Positions 7,449 to 20,666 of a stretch of DNA of 49,182 nucleotides are shown here, piece by piece (position 1 is the first letter of the stretch; each line of letters opens with the position of its first letter). The notes below the pieces were generated by a model that worked only from the letters and a program-made list of their open reading frames with translations, searched no databases and was not told the DNA's origin. The stretch is from Phycisphaerales bacterium (GTDB lineage Bacteria; Planctomycetota; Phycisphaerae; Phycisphaerales; SM1A02): NCBI GenBank assembly GCA_022446795.1, contig JAKVBX010000006.1, positions 1 through 49,182 of the forward strand. The letters run 5' to 3'. Made by a program: the position numbers and the translations under genes.

Positions 7449-10400
7449 CTAGTCAAGCTCCAGATCAGACGCCTTGGGGCCCTCAAGGGCCTCCAGGGCC
7501 TCTGCGACGGTCTCCAGGGCGGGGGCCTCTTCGGCGAGCGGATCTGCTGGGACCTCGACCATCGGCGGCTGGGCCCCACGGGCCTCGGCCTCGACGCTGG
7601 CAGCGGCATGCAGGGCAGCCTGATTGTCCTCCTCGGTGTTGAGCGGCTCGCCCGTCTTGAGGACCCGCATCTGGGTGTAGGACTTGAAGCCGGTGCCGGC
7701 CGGGATCAGGTGGCCCAGCAGGACGTTCTCCTTGAGGCCTCTCAGGTCATCGACGGCACCCTTGAGGGAGGCCTCGGTGAGGACCTTGGTGGTTTCCTGG
7801 AAGGAGGCACCCGACAGGAAGGATTCGGACTGCAGCGAGGCCTTGGTGATGCCCAGCAGCAGGGTTTGGCCATTGGCGGGCTGGCCCCGCTTGCTCTTGG
7901 CCGGTGCCCGTCCCTCCGCGTCAGCGAGGGCATTGGCTTCCTTCACGGCCTCCTTGTCGACCAGGTCACCGACGACGAACTTGGTATCGCCAGCATCCGA
8001 GATCCGCACCATCCGACCAATCTGGTTGTTGCACATCCTGAAGGAGTGGCGGTCGACCACCTCTTCCGGAAGCAGGTTGGTGTCGCCGGGCTTCTTGACC
8101 ATCATCTTGCTGAGCATGCAGGCCAGGATGACCTCGATGTGCTTGTCCGAGATGGGTACGCCCTGGGCGCGGTAGACATTCTGGATCTCATCCAGCATGT
8201 AGGTGAAGACGGCTTCCTCGCCCTGGATCTCCAGGATCTCCTGGGGAACAAGGGGGCCCTCGGTCAGGGGATCGCCGGCATCAACCCAGTCACCGCGGTG
8301 CACCAGGAGGTGCTTGGACTGGGCAATGTGATGATCCGTTTCGTGGCCGGTGTCCGACACGATCCGGACCGTCATGCGGCCCTTGCGAAGGTCATCGTGC
8401 AACTCGATGCGGCCGGAGACCGTGGCCATGATGGCCGGGTCCTTGGGCATCCGGGCTTCGAAGATCTCGGTGACTCGCGGCAGACCACCGACGATGTCGG
8501 CCGAGCCGGCGACGTCCTTGGGCTGTCGGGCGAGCATCTCGCCTTGCAGGATTTCCTGTCCTTCCGCGACCTCGATGCGGGCCTTCGCCGGCAGGTGGTG
8601 GAAGTCGAGGATCTTGCCATCCTTGTCCTCGATGAGGATCTGCGGGTGCATCTCCCCGGTGTGCTCGATGACGATGAGTTCCTTCTTGTGACCGCCCTTG
8701 ACGGTTTCCTCGCGGATCGTCTTGCCGATCTCGATGTCCTTGAAGCGGATCTTGCCCGACTGCTCGGCGAGGATGGGCGTTCGGTGGGGATCCCACTCGA
8801 CCAGCGTCTGGCCCTTGCGGACCTTCTCGCCCGAGCGAATCCGGATGAGGCCGCCGTAGGGGACCTTCTCCTTCTGGAGCTCGCGGTTCTTGGCATCCAG
8901 CACGACCACCTCACCGTTTCGCTTCAGGGCGATCAAGTAGGTGTTGCCTTCGAGTTCGACCTCGACTTCGCTGCAGTCACGCAGTTCGATCGTGCCGCCG
9001 TGAGCAGCCTTGTAGCTGGTCTCGACGAGACCACGCGAAGCAATGCCGCCGGTATGGAACGTCCGCATGGTCAGCTGCGTTCCCGGCTCACCGATGGACT
9101 GCGCGGCGATGGTGCCGACGGCCAGGCCGCCCTCGACCGGCATGCCCGTGGACATGTCCATGCCGTAGCACCGCTGGCAGACACCCATGGCCGACTCGCA
9201 GGCCAGCGGGCTTCGAACGTGTACGGAGTCGATGCCGAGCCGCTCGATCTTCGCGGCGATCTCGGCCGTGATCATCTGGTCCTTGCCCACGATGGTCTCG
9301 TCGGTCAACGGGTTGATGATCGTCTGGTGGCTGGTTCGGCCGAGGATGACCTCCCGCAGGGGAACGTCGACTTCCTCGCCCTTGTACAAAGCTCGCTTGG
9401 CGATGCCACGCTTGGTGCCGCACTCGTACTCGGTGATCACCACGGACTGAGCCACGTCGTAGAGCTTCCGGGTCAGGTACCCCGAGTCAGCCGTCTTGAG
9501 CGCGGTATCGGCCAGGCCCTTCCGGGCGCCGTGCGTCGAGGAGAAGTACTCCAGCACGTTCAGACCTTCGCGGAAGTTGGCCCGGATCGGCGTCTCGATG
9601 ATCTCGCCGCTGGGCTTGGCCATCAGGCCACGCATGCCGGCCAGCTGCTGCAGCTGACTGACATTGCCTCGGGCGCCGGAGGTCGACATCAGGTAGACCG
9701 GGTTGAGGTAGCGCTGGGCCTCGGCATCGTCGATACTCAGTTCGTCGAAGGTGCTGAGGTTCCGCCGGTCGTTCTTCAGCGTGGCCACCAGTTCCCGCGT
9801 GAGTTCCTCACGGCAGTGGGCCCAGATGTCCAGCAGCTGGTTATGGCGTTCCCGCTCGGTGATGGCACCGGCGTCAAAGGCCCGCTCGATGCCGTCGACC
9901 TTCTTCTGGGCCGCGTCGAGCAGTTCGGGCTTGCGGGACGGGATGCGGAGATCCGTGATCGCGATCGACAGGCCCGAGGACGTCGCCGTCTTGAACCCGA
10001 TCTCCTTGAGGTCGTCCAGCAGGGTCAGCGTTGCCGGCCGACCGCAGTACTTGAACGTATCGTCGATGACGAGGCTGCAGCCCTTCTTGCCCAACGTGAA
10101 GTTGTAGTAGGGCATGCCCTTGGGCAGGATGCCGCTGAAGCGGAGGCGGCCGACGGTGGTCACCAGGCGGCGGTTCGCCGGCATGGCCTCGGGCGCGGCG
10201 CCCTGCTTCGTCACGACCTGCTCGAAGTCCGACAGGCGGACCGCGATGGGCTCGTGGAGCGAGATCTGGCCGTGGTCCAGTGCCAGCAGGGCCTCGGCCA
10301 CGTCCCGGAAGGCTCGCAACTCGTGGTCGGGACGCAGGGCATCCTCGTTCATGTGCGTCAGGAAGTAGACGCCCATGATGATGTCCTGCGATGGCGACAC

Positions 10401-11933
10401 GATCGGGTTGCCGTTGGCCGGCGAGAAGATGTTGTGCGTCGAGAGCATCAGCAGGTGCGCCTCGACCTGGGCCTCGATGGACAGTGGCAGGTGGACCGCC
10501 ATCTGGTCGCCATCGAAGTCGGCGTTGTAGCCGGTGCAGACCAGCGGATGCAGCGTGATGGCGTTGCCTTCGACGAGAACCGGTTCGAAGGCCTGGATGC
10601 CCATGCGGTGGAGCGTCGGGGCGCGGTTCAGGAGTACCGGGTGCTGGTAGATCACCTGCTCCAGGACGTCCCAGACCTCCGGGTCGCGGCGTTCGAGCAT
10701 CCGCTTGGCCGACTTGATGGTGTCGGCGAGGCCGTGCTCCTTGAGCTTCCGGATGATGAACGGCTGGTAGAGCTCCAGGGCGATCTTCTTGGGAAGGCCG
10801 CACTGGTGGAGCTTGAGTTCCGGGCCCACCACGATGACCGAGCGGGCGGAGTAGTCGACTCGCTTGCCCAGCAGGTTCTCGCGGAAGCGACCCTGCTTGC
10901 CCTTGATCATGTCGGTCAGGGACTTGAGCGGGCGGTTGCTGGAACCGAGGACCGGTCGGCGGCAGCGGCCATTGTCGAAGAGGGCATCGACGGCCTGCTG
11001 CAGCATCCGCTTCTCATTGCGAATGATGACCTCGGGTGCGTTGAGGTCCATCAGCTTCTTGAGACGGTTGTTCCGGTTGATGATCCGGCGGTACAGGTCG
11101 TTCAGGTCAGATGTGGCGAAGTTGCCCGATTCCAGCAGGACCAGCGGGCGCAGGTCTGGCGGAATGACGGGAATCACGTCGAGGATCATCCAGGCGGGAT
11201 CGTTGCCACTCTGGCGGAGTTGCTCCACCAGCTTCAGCCGCTTGGCGAAGTCCTTGATCTTCTGCTTGGACCGGGTCTTCGTCAGCTCGTCACGGATCTC
11301 CGCGGCGACCTCATGCAGGTCGAGGCGGGAGAGCAGTTCGGAGACGGCGTCGGCACCCATCAGGGCCTTGAAGGCCGAGAGACCGTGGGTCTGGACGGCG
11401 GCGCGATACTCGTCCTCGTCCATGACCTGCTTCATTTCCAGGTCGGTATCACCGGGATCGATGATCACGTAGTCCTGGAAGTAGATGACCTTCTCCAGGT
11501 CGGCGGTCTTCATCTGCAGCAGGGTGCCCAGTCGGCTGGGCAGCGCCTTGAAGAACCAGATATGCACGACGGGCGCCGCGAGGTTGATATGCCCCATTCG
11601 CTTGCGGCGAACGCGGGAGTGCGTCACCTTCACGCCGCAGCGATCACAGATGATGCCCTTGTATTTGGTGCCCTTGTACTTTCCGCAACCACACTCGTAA
11701 TCCCGCTCGGGTCCGAAGATCCGTTCGCAGAAGAGCCCGTCCTTTTCTGGACGGTAGGTGCGATAGTTGATCGTCTCTGGCTTCTTGACCTCGCCAAAGC
11801 TCCAGCTCCGGATGTCATTGGGGCTGGCAAGCGTGATACGCACGGAGGCGTAATCGTTGACACGATCAAAGACGCCTTCTGAGACGTCAGAGGCACGTTG
11901 AAAGAGGCCGGTCGTACCGATGCGCTGTTCCAC
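7449..11933 (-). CDS. rpoC: DNA-directed RNA polymerase subunit beta'
   Basis: 1494 residues. It forms the catalytic half of RNA polymerase together with RpoB. The N-terminal zinc site has Cys at 81, 83, 96 and 99. The Mg-binding catalytic loop [10 protein letters not shown] is at 470-479. A second Cys cluster ([13 protein letters not shown]) lies near 910-925, followed by the trigger-loop region ([13 protein letters not shown]). The C-terminus ends in an acidic, Ala/Glu-rich tail of about 45 residues. The start is a GTG with GGAGG 6 nt upstream, 16 nt after the rpoB stop, so the two are co-transcribed. A 1489-codon open frame on the opposite strand is a shadow. Confidence 0.98.
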   Translation of the reverse strand: MEQRIGTTGLFQRASDVSEGVFDRVNDYASVRITLASPNDIRSWSFGEVKKPETINYRTYRPEKDGLFCERIFGPERDYECGCGKYKGTKYKGIICDRCGVKVTHSRVRRKRMGHINLAAPVVHIWFFKALPSRLGTLLQMKTADLEKVIYFQDYVIIDPGDTDLEMKQVMDEDEYRAAVQTHGLSAFKALMGADAVSELLSRLDLHEVAAEIRDELTKTRSKQKIKDFAKRLKLVEQLRQSGNDPAWMILDVIPVIPPDLRPLVLLESGNFATSDLNDLYRRIINRNNRLKKLMDLNAPEVIIRNEKRMLQQAVDALFDNGRCRRPVLGSSNRPLKSLTDMIKGKQGRFRENLLGKRVDYSARSVIVVGPELKLHQCGLPKKIALELYQPFIIRKLKEHGLADTIKSAKRMLERRDPEVWDVLEQVIYQHPVLLNRAPTLHRMGIQAFEPVLVEGNAITLHPLVCTGYNADFDGDQMAVHLPLSIEAQVEAHLLMLSTHNIFSPANGNPIVSPSQDIIMGVYFLTHMNEDALRPDHELRAFRDVAEALLALDHGQISLHEPIAVRLSDFEQVVTKQGAAPEAMPANRRLVTTVGRLRFSGILPKGMPYYNFTLGKKGCSLVIDDTFKYCGRPATLTLLDDLKEIGFKTATSSGLSIAITDLRIPSRKPELLDAAQKKVDGIERAFDAGAITERERHNQLLDIWAHCREELTRELVATLKNDRRNLSTFDELSIDDAEAQRYLNPVYLMSTSGARGNVSQLQQLAGMRGLMAKPSGEIIETPIRANFREGLNVLEYFSSTHGARKGLADTALKTADSGYLTRKLYDVAQSVVITEYECGTKRGIAKRALYKGEEVDVPLREVILGRTSHQTIINPLTDETIVGKDQMITAEIAAKIERLGIDSVHVRSPLACESAMGVCQRCYGMDMSTGMPVEGGLAVGTIAAQSIGEPGTQLTMRTFHTGGIASRGLVETSYKAAHGGTIELRDCSEVEVELEGNTYLIALKRNGEVVVLDAKNRELQKEKVPYGGLIRIRSGEKVRKGQTLVEWDPHRTPILAEQSGKIRFKDIEIGKTIREETVKGGHKKELIVIEHTGEMHPQILIEDKDGKILDFHHLPAKARIEVAEGQEILQGEMLARQPKDVAGSADIVGGLPRVTEIFEARMPKDPAIMATVSGRIELHDDLRKGRMTVRIVSDTGHETDHHIAQSKHLLVHRGDWVDAGDPLTEGPLVPQEILEIQGEEAVFTYMLDEIQNVYRAQGVPISDKHIEVILACMLSKMMVKKPGDTNLLPEEVVDRHSFRMCNNQIGRMVRISDAGDTKFVVGDLVDKEAVKEANALADAEGRAPAKSKRGQPANGQTLLLGITKASLQSESFLSGASFQETTKVLTEASLKGAVDDLRGLKENVLLGHLIPAGTGFKSYTQMRVLKTGEPLNTEEDNQAALHAAASVEAEARGAQPPMVEVPADPLAEEAPALETVAEALEALEGPKASDLELD

Positions 11934-11949
11934 AGGGAACCTCCGGGGT

Positions 11950-15735
<3,786 letters not shown>

Positions 15736-15837
15736 GTAGTTACCTCAGTAGGGGCATGTGGCATTTCGCCAGAACCACTGCATCCGGGTGGGTCGGAAAG
15801 AGAATTCAAGTTGTCGGGTTACGCCGCCGAGCCACGG

Positions 15838-15866
15838 AGTGTACGACAGTCCCTGCTGGCCCTCAA
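15838..15866 (-). promoter_or_regulatory. Internal promoter for rpoB-rpoC
   Basis: TTGAGG (15861-15866), a 17-nt spacer and TACACT (15838-15843) lie on the minus strand. The predicted start is about 95 nt before the rpoB ATG. Both boxes and the spacing fit a housekeeping sigma-70 promoter. Confidence 0.6.
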
Positions 15867-15952
15867 GGGGGGGTGAGCAAAAACAATGCCGGATCCGGCT
15901 CGAACACCTAACACAACCCAAACACGATATCGAAGGTCCCGGGCGACCGGCA

Positions 15953-15968
15953 GGGGGCCGCAGCCCCC
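15953..15968 (-). promoter_or_regulatory. Hairpin (attenuator or processing site) between rplL and rpoB
   Basis: GGGGGC-N4-GCCCCC begins about 24 nt after the rplL stop, within flanking GGCCGG/CCGG sequence that can extend the stem. There is no T-run, so it is not a full intrinsic terminator. A partial terminator or an RNA-processing site is usual at this place in bacteria, where ribosomal-protein mRNA is made in excess of polymerase mRNA. Confidence 0.55.
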
Positions 15969-15991
15969 GGCCGATCGCCGGGTCACGTGGC

Positions 15992-16417
15992 CTACTTGAG
16001 CTCGACGGTGCCGCCGGCCTCTTCGAGCTTGGCCTTCAGTTCGTCGGCCTCTTCCTTGGAAGCCTTCTCCTTGATGGCCTTGGGGGCGCCATCGACGAGT
16101 TCCTTGGCTTCCTTGAGGCCCAGGCCGGTCGCCTCGCGGACGACCTTGATGACCGCGATCTTCTTGTCGCCAGCCGAGGACAGGACGACGTCGAACTCGG
16201 TCTGCTCGTCGTCGCCGCCACCGTCGCCGCCACCGGCGGCCGGGCCGGCCATGACAACACCGCCGCCGGCAGCCGGCTCGATGTCATAGGTGTCCTTCAT
16301 GTAATCAGCCAGGTCCACGGCCTCCTTGAGGGTCAGGCCGGCCATCTCGTCTCCGAGCTTGCTGATCTTGGCGTCGAATGACTTGGGTTCTGTTGCTGTT
16401 GCGGTCTCTTCAGACAT
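15992..16417 (-). CDS. rplL: Ribosomal protein L7/L12
   Basis: 141 residues, somewhat longer than the usual 120-130. The N-terminal dimerisation helix region is at about 12-48, followed by an unusually Gly-rich hinge (AAGGGVV...GGGDGGGDD, about 49-70) and the conserved C-terminal domain ([18 protein letters not shown] through the [11 protein letters not shown] helix). It forms the ribosomal stalk that recruits translation GTPases, anchored on L10, whose gene is directly upstream. A GAGAGA sequence precedes the ATG. The gap to rplJ is 115 nt and holds a small hairpin. Confidence 0.97.
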   Translation of the reverse strand: MSEETATATEPKSFDAKISKLGDEMAGLTLKEAVDLADYMKDTYDIEPAAGGGVVMAGPAAGGGDGGGDDEQTEFDVVLSSAGDKKIAVIKVVREATGLGLKEAKELVDGAPKAIKEKASKEEADELKAKLEEAGGTVELK

Positions 16418-16532
16418 GGTTCTCTCTCGTATCTTCGGTATGACGAGCAGTCCAGAGGAGCCGTCGCACGGCTTTTAACCCCGAGGGGCCAGTGGTCTGC
16501 GGATGTCCAGTATCAGGTCGAACAGGCCTTGA

Positions 16533-17078
16533 TCAGCCTGCTTTTTCGATGGTCTTGCCGTCCTCCAGGCGATCCTGGATCTCCTTGACGATGGCCAGCA
16601 GATTGGCACCAGGGGCCAGTGCACCGCCGACCAGGTTGCTGGCGGGGCTCAGGATCAGCTGGACCACCTTGGCCTGTGCTTCCTCGCGGGTCGGGAACTT
16701 GCTGAGTTCCTTGACGCCTGCGTCCCCATCGAAGTACTGGCCGTCCAGGATCGCGCCCTTCAGGTCCAGTTCCTTGATCTTCTTGGCCCAGTCCACCAGC
16801 TCACGGGCGGTGTCCACGACGGAGGTTCCGCCGTAACAAAGGGCCGAGGGGCCGGAAAGGCCCGGTTCCAGGCCTTCCAGGCCAGTTCCAGCGAAGGCAT
16901 CGCGGGCCAGCGTGTTCCGAATGACGGTCACGCGGATGTCCTTCTTCAGCAGTCCCAGGCGAAGCTCGTTGTTCTCGTTCGCGGGGATGCCACGGATGTC
17001 CACCAGGAGGGCATCACTGACGCCATCAAAGCGTCGCTGGTACTCCTGGACGATCATGTTCTTGACTGGGCGACTCAT
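16533..17078 (-). CDS. rplJ: Ribosomal protein L10
   Basis: 181 residues. It anchors the L7/L12 stalk on 23S rRNA; in many bacteria the L10-L12 complex also represses this operon by binding its own mRNA. Start 17078 (MSRPVKNMIVQEY) is chosen because GGAGGTGG precedes it and its ATG overlaps the rplA TGA as ATGA, giving translational coupling. The longer frame would overlap rplA by 52 nt. The conserved LRVTVIRNTL-like strand appears as IRVTVIRNTLA at about 48-58. The C-terminal helix that binds L12 is present (NLLAIVKEIQDRL). Confidence 0.96.
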   Translation of the reverse strand: MSRPVKNMIVQEYQRRFDGVSDALLVDIRGIPANENNELRLGLLKKDIRVTVIRNTLARDAFAGTGLEGLEPGLSGPSALCYGGTSVVDTARELVDWAKKIKELDLKGAILDGQYFDGDAGVKELSKFPTREEAQAKVVQLILSPASNLVGGALAPGANLLAIVKEIQDRLEDGKTIEKAG

Positions 17079-17887
17079 GAGACTGCCACCTCCACCCCGG
17101 GGGTCATCGTGCCGGAGATCACGCACTTCTTCAGGTAGGTGCCCTTGGCCGAGGCCGGGCGAATCTTGTCGATGGTGTCCAGGAAGTACTGGAGGTTCTC
17201 GGTGAGATCCTCCTCCGAGAAGCTCATCTTCCCGATTACCGCATGGATGTTGCCGCCGTCGTCGTTGCGATACTCGGCCTTGCCGGCGGCAAAGTCGGAG
17301 ACCGCGGATTCGACGTCAGGCGTGACGGTTCCGGCCTTGGGCGAGGGCATCAGGCCCTTGGGACCCAGCACGCGGCCGAGCTTGCCCACGACCTTCATCA
17401 TGTCTGGCGACGCGATGGCGACATCGAACTCGAACCAGCCGCCGGTGATCTTGTCAGCGAGGTCATCCCCGCCGGCCTCGGTCGCACCGGCCGCCTTGAC
17501 GGCGTCGATCTTGTCGTCACCGCAGAAGCACACGACGCGGGCCGTCTTGCCGATGCCCTTGGGCATCGTGAGGGCCCCGCGGAGCTGCTGATCCGCCTGC
17601 CGCGGGTCGATCCCGAGGTGGACGCAGCATTCGACAGTCTGGTCGAACTTGGTCTTCTTGAAGCTCTTGAGGACCTTGACGGCCTCTGGAACTTGTTTGC
17701 CACCAGCAGCTTCCAGGCCCATCTTCCGGTTGTCAGCCCGCCGCTTGGACGCCTGTCGACGCCGGCGGCGATGAAGCCGGGCCGGATAGATGCTGTCAGA
17801 CGGGGCGGTCTTGCCTGCCTTTGCCGGGGTTTCCGTGGCCTGCTCGGCCGTCTCTTCGACTGGGGTTGGGGTGGTTTCTTCAGCCAT
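17075..17887 (-). CDS. rplA: Ribosomal protein L1 with N-terminal extension
   Basis: 270 residues against about 230 in most bacteria. The first 55 residues are an added Thr/Glu/Pro-rich segment followed by a very basic patch (HRRRRRQASKRR), not part of the L1 fold. The fold follows, with the signature KLGRVLGPKGLMPSPKAGTV near 175-195. L1 forms the mobile stalk at the E site and represses rplK-rplA in other bacteria. The ATG lies 3 nt after the rplK stop, with GGAGGG 7 nt upstream. The basic patch could add RNA contacts; that is inference. Confidence 0.96.
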   Translation of the reverse strand: MAEETTPTPVEETAEQATETPAKAGKTAPSDSIYPARLHRRRRRQASKRRADNRKMGLEAAGGKQVPEAVKVLKSFKKTKFDQTVECCVHLGIDPRQADQQLRGALTMPKGIGKTARVVCFCGDDKIDAVKAAGATEAGGDDLADKITGGWFEFDVAIASPDMMKVVGKLGRVLGPKGLMPSPKAGTVTPDVESAVSDFAAGKAEYRNDDGGNIHAVIGKMSFSEEDLTENLQYFLDTIDKIRPASAKGTYLKKCVISGTMTPGVEVAVS

Positions 17888-17890
17888 GAA

Positions 17891-18316
17891 TCAGCCCTCC
17901 ACCGTGATGCCCATGGATCGGGCAGTGCCTTCGATCACCCGCATGGCCGAGTCGACCGTGCCGGAGTTCAGATCTTCCATTTTCTCCTCCGCGATGGCTC
18001 GGACCTGGTCCTTGGTGACGCTGCCCACCTTTTCGGTGTGGGGAACGCCGGAGCCCTTCTCGATGCCCGCGGCCACCTTGAGCAGTTCGGCGGCTGGCGA
18101 GGACTTGATCTCGAAGTCGAAGGACCGATCCTTGTAGAGCGTCACGACGCAGCCGACGACCTTGCCATTGAGGTCCTTGGTCCGCTCGTTGAACGCCTGG
18201 ATGAACTGCCCCGGGTTGATGCCGTTGGCACCCAGGGCAGGACCCAGCGGTGGCGCGGGAGTGGCTTGCCCTCCCGGTGCCGTGATCTTGAAGCTCTTTT
18301 CAATCTGCTTGGCCAT
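17891..18316 (-). CDS. rplK: Ribosomal protein L11
   Basis: 141 residues, the standard length. The N-terminal domain has the Pro-rich loop PAPPLGPALGANGINPGQF that contacts the GTPase centre and thiostrepton-type antibiotics. The C-terminal domain binds 23S rRNA. AGGAGG lies 4 nt before the ATG. It is the first gene of the leftward operon. secE and nusG, the usual upstream neighbours, are absent: a divergent FHA-domain gene is there instead. Confidence 0.98.
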   Translation of the reverse strand: MAKQIEKSFKITAPGGQATPAPPLGPALGANGINPGQFIQAFNERTKDLNGKVVGCVVTLYKDRSFDFEIKSSPAAELLKVAAGIEKGSGVPHTEKVGSVTKDQVRAIAEEKMEDLNSGTVDSAMRVIEGTARSMGITVEG

Positions 18317-18456
18317 GATTCCTCCTGCCTTCCACCCCCCGGGGGTTCAATCCGTCGGAGCCCGGCCAAGGTCTCCGCGGGGAGTGGTGTATCGGCGCAA
18401 GTTGTGTGCCCGGTCCGGTGCCCATGCCTGGGGCCGATCCGGGATTCGAATCCGGG

Positions 18457-18484
18457 ATTGTAGGCGAATTCGGGAAAATCACAA
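18457..18484 (-). promoter_or_regulatory. rplKp: Promoter of the rplK-rplA-rplJ-rplL-rpoB-rpoC operon
   Basis: On the minus strand TTGTGA (18479-18484), a 16-nt spacer and TACAAT (18457-18462). The leader to the rplK ATG would be about 135 nt. The segment 18437-18459 is a 10-bp direct repeat (AATCCCGGAT twice, 3 nt apart) covering the predicted start of transcription. Confidence 0.7.
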
Positions 18485-18561
18485 CCCCCTCGTGGCCTGG
18501 ATCGGACCGCCCCGGGGGCTTCTCCTGATATCCTGAAGGGCTACCAAGGAGTTTCGCTGCC

Positions 18562-19008
18562 ATGGCATCTCTCATCATCATTGCGGGCCCCAACGAGGGT
18601 GAGTTCTTCTCGATCCAGGACGAGGTCACGGTCATCGGCCGGGGCGAGGACTGCCAGGTTCAGCTGGCTGATGAACGGGCCTCTCGGAACCACTCCCAGG
18701 TGACGCTGGATACCTCTGCAATGGTTCCCGGGACGTCCATTCCCCTGAAGCGGTTCGTCCTTGAGGATCTCGGCAGTTCCAATGGCACCAGCCTCAACGG
18801 GACGATCCTGGAGGCTGGAACCGTGATGGATGATGGCCAGGTGATCGGGATCGGCGGCACCCGCGTGCTGTTCACGCTCCGTGACTTCAATTCCGCGGAT
18901 GAGGCCCTGAAGGAAATCACTCGGATCGGGCAGGGCACCCTGGCCGATGCAGCCTCCTTCTGGCCGATGAACGACGCCTGGCAGGATGAACGCACGTTGA
19001 CCGACTAG
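18562..19008 (+). CDS. FHA-domain protein
   Basis: 148 residues. A forkhead-associated fold binds phosphothreonine peptides. The signature residues are present: GR at 26-27, SRNHSQV at 41-47 and GSSNGTSLNG near 73-82. About 35 further residues after the domain are acidic and unrecognised. AAGGAG lies 11 nt before the ATG, and TATCCT at about 18528 could be its -10. No Ser/Thr kinase is in the window, so the phosphorylated partner is unknown. It is divergent from rplK and followed 60 nt later by tsaD. Confidence 0.88.
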   Translation: MASLIIIAGPNEGEFFSIQDEVTVIGRGEDCQVQLADERASRNHSQVTLDTSAMVPGTSIPLKRFVLEDLGSSNGTSLNGTILEAGTVMDDGQVIGIGGTRVLFTLRDFNSADEALKEITRIGQGTLADAASFWPMNDAWQDERTLTD

Positions 19009-19068
19009 CGGTACCGGCTGGTCCCGCTTCTCTGGACCGCCATGGGGGCGGGGACAGGTGGTCGTCGC

Positions 19069-20118
19069 ATGGCACTGATCCTGGGCATTGAAAGCAGTTG
19101 CGATGAAACTGCGGCCGCGGTGGTCAGCGATGGCTGCGTGGTGCGGTCCAGCATCGTCGCCACCCAGCATGATCTTCATGAGCGATATGCGGGAGTGGTG
19201 CCGGAGATCGCTTCCCGGGCTCACCTGGAACGGATCCTGCCGGTCGTGGAGGAGGCCATCCGTGAGGCGGGTGTGGCACTCGATGACATCGATGCCATCG
19301 CCGTGGGCCATGAGCCGGGCCTGATCGGCTCTTTGCTCGTGGGCCTGGGGGCGGCCAAGGCGTTGGCCTGGTCACGCTCGATCCCGCTGATTGGTGTCAA
19401 TCACATCCATGCCCACCTCTGGTCGCCGTGCCTGGATGCGGAGCCGATCGAGTACCCGGCCCTCGGCCTGGTCGCATCGGGTGGCCACACCACGATCTTC
19501 CTGGTCACCAGTCCGACGGAGATCTCACCGCTGGGCGCCAGCATCGATGACGCCGTGGGCGAGGCCTTTGACAAGGCCGCGACCATCCTCGAGGCGGGCT
19601 ACCCCGGTGGTCCGGCCATCGAGGCCCTGGCCCGGGACGGTGATGATCGATCCCTGAAGTTGCCCGTCGCGCGGCTGGGCGACACCCTCGACTTTTCCTA
19701 CAGCGGCCTGAAGACGGCGTTGCTCTACGCGGTCCGTGGTCAGCCGGTGGGACGTGGTCGGGAGGTCACGTATCCGCGGTCCGCCGGTGACCTGGATCAC
19801 CAGGCCCGGGCCGATGCGGCCGCGTCATTCCAACGAGCGGCCATCGGTGCCCTGGTGCGAAACATGGATCGTGCCCTGGAGCAGCATGAGGTCACTGGAG
19901 TCCTCGTGGGAGGTGGCGTCACGGCCAACGGATGTCTTCGGCGGGAACTGGCCGCGATCTGTGAATCCCGGTCACTTCCGCTGCGACTGGCCCGGCCGGA
20001 ATACTGCCTCGACAACGCGGCCATGATCGCGGGCCTGGCGGCGCCGTTGCTGGCCGCCGATCTCACTCACGGCATGGATCTGGCGGCGGCGGCCCGCGTG
20101 CCCGTCAAGTCGGCATAG
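19069..20118 (+). CDS. tsaD: tRNA A37 threonylcarbamoyltransferase TsaD
   Basis: 349 residues, normal length. TsaD transfers threonylcarbamoyl from TC-AMP to A37 of ANN-decoding tRNAs, together with TsaB and TsaE. The N-terminal GIESSCDET signature, the metal ligands of NHIHAH (H112, H116), the SGGHT loop and the C-terminal CLDNAAMIAG (metal Asp) are all present. ATG 19069 is chosen because the family begins almost directly at this point and AGGTGG lies 7 nt upstream; an ATG at 19042 would add nine residues of low complexity. Its TAG stop codon forms part of the -10 box of the next gene. Confidence 0.97.
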   Translation: MALILGIESSCDETAAAVVSDGCVVRSSIVATQHDLHERYAGVVPEIASRAHLERILPVVEEAIREAGVALDDIDAIAVGHEPGLIGSLLVGLGAAKALAWSRSIPLIGVNHIHAHLWSPCLDAEPIEYPALGLVASGGHTTIFLVTSPTEISPLGASIDDAVGEAFDKAATILEAGYPGGPAIEALARDGDDRSLKLPVARLGDTLDFSYSGLKTALLYAVRGQPVGRGREVTYPRSAGDLDHQARADAAASFQRAAIGALVRNMDRALEQHEVTGVLVGGGVTANGCLRRELAAICESRSLPLRLARPEYCLDNAAMIAGLAAPLLAADLTHGMDLAAAARVPVKSA

Positions 20119-20121
20119 GAT
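20116..20121 (+). promoter_or_regulatory. -10 box of a leaderless promoter (GGQ protein gene)
   Basis: TAGGAT lies 7 nt before the ATG at 20129, with no Shine-Dalgarno between. The first three bases are the tsaD stop codon. Confidence 0.5.
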
Positions 20122-20128
20122 CCGCGCC

Positions 20129-20650
20129 ATGGAACCAATTCCCGGCCCACATCCCGCGACCCTGGACGACGAGGTTCTCCTGAAGGACTGCGATGTCCAG
20201 TTCGGGCGGGCGACGGGACCCGGTGGCCAGAATCGCAACCGGCGTGACACGGCGACGACCATCGAGCACCGGCCGACCGGGATCATCGCTGCAGCGACGG
20301 AGCGACGATCGCAGGCCCAGAACCGAGCCCGTGCGCTCTTTCGCCTGCGGGTCAAGTTGGCGACGGATGTCCGAACCAGGACCCATCATGAACGGCACAA
20401 GGCCAGCGAACTCTGGCGGCAGCGTCGCCAGGGGCGGAGCATTTCCGTCAACCCCATGCATCGAGACTATCCCGCGCTGCTGGCAGAGGCGATCGATGTC
20501 GTGGCGGCGCGTCGATGGGACGTGGCGGGCGCCGCGGGCGTGCTGGACGTGAGCATGTCTCAACTGGCCAAGCTCATCCGACACAACAAGCGGGCCTTCG
20601 CCCAGGTGAATCGTGGGCGTGAGGCGCAGGGCTTGCCTCGATTGAAGTAG
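20129..20650 (+). CDS. Release-factor-like peptidyl-tRNA hydrolase (GGQ domain only)
   Basis: 173 residues. It holds the class I release-factor catalytic domain: RATGPGGQNRN at about 27-37, whose GGQ triggers peptidyl-tRNA hydrolysis, then HRPTGI and the RSQAQNRARAL helix. The stop-codon-reading domains of RF1/RF2 are missing. That layout matches ArfB/YaeJ-type ribosome-rescue factors and related short RF-like proteins. The C-terminal 60 residues differ from ArfB: a helical segment (WDVAGAAGVLDVSMSQLAKLIRHN) resembling a DNA/RNA-binding helix-turn-helix, then a basic end. It could act in rescue of stalled ribosomes; direct evidence is only the GGQ domain. Convergent with the M20 gene, 16 nt away. 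Confidence 0.85.
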   Translation: MEPIPGPHPATLDDEVLLKDCDVQFGRATGPGGQNRNRRDTATTIEHRPTGIIAAATERRSQAQNRARALFRLRVKLATDVRTRTHHERHKASELWRQRRQGRSISVNPMHRDYPALLAEAIDVVAARRWDVAGAAGVLDVSMSQLAKLIRHNKRAFAQVNRGREAQGLPRLK

Positions 20651-20666
20651 GCCGCGGTCCTGCTGC

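Noticed and set aside
7413-11882. 1489-codon open frame on the plus strand opposite rpoC
   Set aside because: It mirrors rpoC exactly, arises from high-GC codon bias, and its product has no recognisable fold.
16459-16476. Hairpin AGCCGT-CGC-ACGGCT followed by TTTT between rplJ and rplL
   Set aside because: The T-run is on the plus-strand side, where no gene ends; on the coding strand it is only a small hairpin.
18420-18500. tRNA-like T-arm (GGATTCGAATCC) upstream of rplK
   Set aside because: No D-arm or anticodon stem can be formed and the acceptor arms mismatch; it is better explained as a direct repeat at the promoter.
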